From contig NZ_CP026652.1 of assembly GCF_002946835.1 (NCBI RefSeq), forward strand, positions 4,836,001 through 4,900,000: a DNA stretch of 64,000 nt. The letters are read 5' to 3'. The notes under the pieces were generated by a model. It was not told where the DNA came from. It ran no database searches and saw only the letters and a program-made list of their open reading frames with translations. This document shows positions 62,539 to 64,000 of this stretch, in pieces. Source of the DNA: Streptomyces dengpaensis (GTDB taxonomy: Bacteria > Actinomycetota > Actinomycetes > Streptomycetales > Streptomycetaceae). Every line of letters begins with the position of its first letter. Positions within the stretch are counted from its first letter, which is position 1. The position numbers and the translations under genes are program-made.

Positions 62539-63483
62539 ATGGGGTGGGGACACATACGCAAGAGGGGCGCGGCGCTCTGGCCGGTGGCCGACATGACCAT
62601 GGCCACGGCGGCCGGTGCCGCCCAGCTGCCGGGGGCTTTCATCCTCTGGTGGATCGTGGCGTCCACGGTCAGCGACGACTACAACGCGGGTTACGGCGGC
62701 GCCTTCGGCCTGCTCTGCCTCTTCGTCCTCGCCCCGCTGTATCTGCCGGTGCTGGGACTGCTGCACGCCGCCGCGCACACCATGCCGGCCACCGTCCTCG
62801 CCCGCCGCGCCCCCGGACCACGCTGGGCCCGCCACCTGCTCGGCACGGCACTCCTCGGCGTGTTCTGGGCGGCGGTGACCGCCCTGCTCTGGGACGGGCC
62901 GTTCCTCGCGACCGCCGTGTCCCTCGCGGCCCTCGGCGTCCTGCCCGCGCTCGCCGTGGCCTACGCGCGCAGGCGCGCGCGGGTCACCGGGCAGCCATGG
63001 GGGCTCTTCGGCGCCTGGTGGCGCGCGGCGCTCGCCGTCCCGGTGCTGTGCGTGGCGGCCTTCGGCGGCGGCGCGCTGGCCACGGTCACGGGCCTGATCG
63101 AGGAGTACGAGCCTCCGGTGCTGTCCGCCGCCCGGCTCACCGGCGAGTGGCACGGCGACGACGGGGCGGTGCTGCGGCTGCGCTCCGGCGGGCGGGCCGA
63201 GGTGACCCGGCTGCCGGCCGAGGGCGAGTTCGCATTCGGGGCGGACGAGGTCTACGTCCGGTGCGACGGCTACGGCACGTGGCAGCTCGACCGCGAGGGG
63301 CGCTACGACACGTACACCGGCAAGGGCCCCGAGGAGCGGGACGGTGTCGTCGTACGACTGGACGGCGGATGCCGGCAGGAGACGTACTGGACGATCGGCG
63401 GTACGGAGCACGAGCCGGAGCTGTTCGTGCGATTCGGGGACCCGGACGCGGGGGAGTTGTGGATCCTGGCGAAGGCCTCCTGA
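62539..63483 (+). CDS. Multi-pass membrane protein of unknown function
   Basis: A 314-residue protein with four or five predicted helices in the first 200 residues (GAFILWWIVAST, LLCLFVLAPLYLPVLGLLHA, LLGTALLGVFWAAVTALL, VLPALAVAYA, ALAVPVLCVAAFGGGALA) and a soluble beta-rich C-terminal domain (LTGEWHGDDGAVLRLRSGGRA, CDGYGTWQLDREGRYDTYTG) likely outside the cell. A TACGCT -10-like box (62527-62532) lies six bp before ATG 62539, so the message may be leaderless. I do not recognise the family. Confidence 0.7.
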   Translation: MGWGHIRKRGAALWPVADMTMATAAGAAQLPGAFILWWIVASTVSDDYNAGYGGAFGLLCLFVLAPLYLPVLGLLHAAAHTMPATVLARRAPGPRWARHLLGTALLGVFWAAVTALLWDGPFLATAVSLAALGVLPALAVAYARRRARVTGQPWGLFGAWWRAALAVPVLCVAAFGGGALATVTGLIEEYEPPVLSAARLTGEWHGDDGAVLRLRSGGRAEVTRLPAEGEFAFGADEVYVRCDGYGTWQLDREGRYDTYTGKGPEERDGVVVRLDGGCRQETYWTIGGTEHEPELFVRFGDPDAGELWILAKAS

Positions 63484-63486
63484 CCG

Positions 63487-63557
63487 CCTGCCTGCTTACC
63501 TCCCCCTGGAAACCCTGCCTGCTTACCTCCGCCTGGAAACCCTGCCTGCTCACCTCC
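63487..63557. repeat. 27-bp tandem repeat including the enoyl-CoA hydratase stop
   Basis: CCTGCCTGCT(T/C)ACCTCC... begins at 63487, 63514 and 63541. Read on the minus strand, each copy carries a stop (TGA, TAA, TAA) at the same place; the right-most copy holds the real end of the hydratase gene (FKGR then TGA). Confidence 0.85.
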
Positions 63558-64000
63558 CCTTGAACACGGGCCCGCGCCGCTCAACGAAGCTCGCCACGCC
63601 CTCCCGGGCATCCCGCGTCGTCATGTTGATCTCCTGCGCGGCGGCCTCGGCGGCGAAGGCGGTGCCGCGGTCGGTGTCGAGGGAGGCGTTGACGAGCTGT
63701 TTGGTGAGGGCGAGGGCGCGGGTCGGTCCGGTGGCGAGGCGTTCGGACCACGTGCGGGCGGTCTTCTCCAGCTCGTCCGGCGGTACGACCCTGTTGACGA
63801 GGCCGATCCGTTCCGCGTCCGCGGCCGTCAGCGCGTCGCCGAAGAACATCAGTTCCTTGGCGCGCTGCGGGCCGATGAGCCGGGGCAGCAGATAGGCCCC
63901 GCCGCCGTCCGGGACGAGGCCGCGCCGCGCGAACACCTCGATGAACTTGGCCGACTCCGCGGCGAGCACGAGATCGCACGCGAACGCGAGGTGCGCACCG
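63550..64000 (-). CDS. Enoyl-CoA hydratase, N-terminus beyond window
   Basis: The 149 C-terminal residues are visible; the gene continues past the right edge. ARRGLVPDGGGAYLLPRLIGPQRAKELMFFGDALTAADAERIGLVNRVV is the crotonase core after the oxyanion hole; the Asp-Gly-Gly-Gly segment has an Asp where many hydratases have the second Glu. The C-terminal trimer helix ends VERRGPVFKGR, as in PaaF/PaaG-like members. It belongs to the same accessory catabolic cluster. Confidence 0.85.
   Translation of the reverse strand, partial: GAHLAFACDLVLAAESAKFIEVFARRGLVPDGGGAYLLPRLIGPQRAKELMFFGDALTAADAERIGLVNRVVPPDELEKTARTWSERLATGPTRALALTKQLVNASLDTDRGTAFAAEAAAQEINMTTRDAREGVASFVERRGPVFKGR

Overview
The window looks like a chromosome segment of a Streptomyces species. 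It has very high GC, GTG starts are common, many operon genes overlap by GTGA or ATGA, and the hallmark genes are a conservon, femX, an iron regulator of the DmdR1 type and SCO4402-family proteins. Gene order from serC to the EF-hand protein resembles, from memory, the S. coelicolor core region around SCO4366-SCO4411. No rRNA, tRNA, CRISPR array, prophage or intact insertion sequence was recognised.

Layout. 1-10.7 kb: a partial SGNH hydrolase, a secreted propeller-like protein, an F420-type oxidoreductase, serC, a conservon (kinase, roadblock, DUF742, CYP157-type P450) that lacks its GTPase, and a 1,001-residue FAD/Fe-S dehydrogenase. 10.7-14.5 kb: a septum-formation-type lipoprotein, FemX and an EamA exporter. 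14.8-24.9 kb: one tightly overlapping catabolic operon (TIGR03084 protein, AtuA-like protein, biotin carboxylase pair, acyl-CoA dehydrogenase, acyl-CoA ligase, enoyl-CoA hydratase, TetR). A 14-bp palindrome lies on its probable -35 box. 25-34.4 kb: a 43-residue small ORF, pdxH, citrate synthase, a 2OG-Fe(II) oxygenase with an elaborate leader region, a PAS protein, a SIS protein, DmdR1, and an alpha/beta hydrolase whose nucleophile Ser is Ala. 34.5-47.9 kb: an ABC exporter, a primase-like protein, an HTH/TPR regulator, a membrane protein with repeated TQ motifs, a substrate-binding lipoprotein, purU, an ECF sigma factor with a zinc-finger anti-sigma-like partner, and a STAS protein. 48.1 kb: an EF-hand protein.

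48.6-64 kb looks accessory. It holds an acyl-CoA ligase, an amidohydrolase, three acyl-CoA dehydrogenases, a cyclase-family hydrolase, an SDR, a Zn alcohol dehydrogenase, a GlxA/AraC regulator, an MFS carrier, a flavin reductase and an enoyl-CoA hydratase. Three divergent promoters in it carry the same 17-bp palindrome (TCTGACGGNCCRTCAGA), which suggests one TetR-like regulator controls uptake and beta-oxidation-like breakdown of an unknown, perhaps cyclic, acid.

The window is rich in intergenic repeats. There is a roughly 100-bp dispersed element in four places, a 20-bp minisatellite, and several short tandem duplications, two of which include a gene's last codons and stop.
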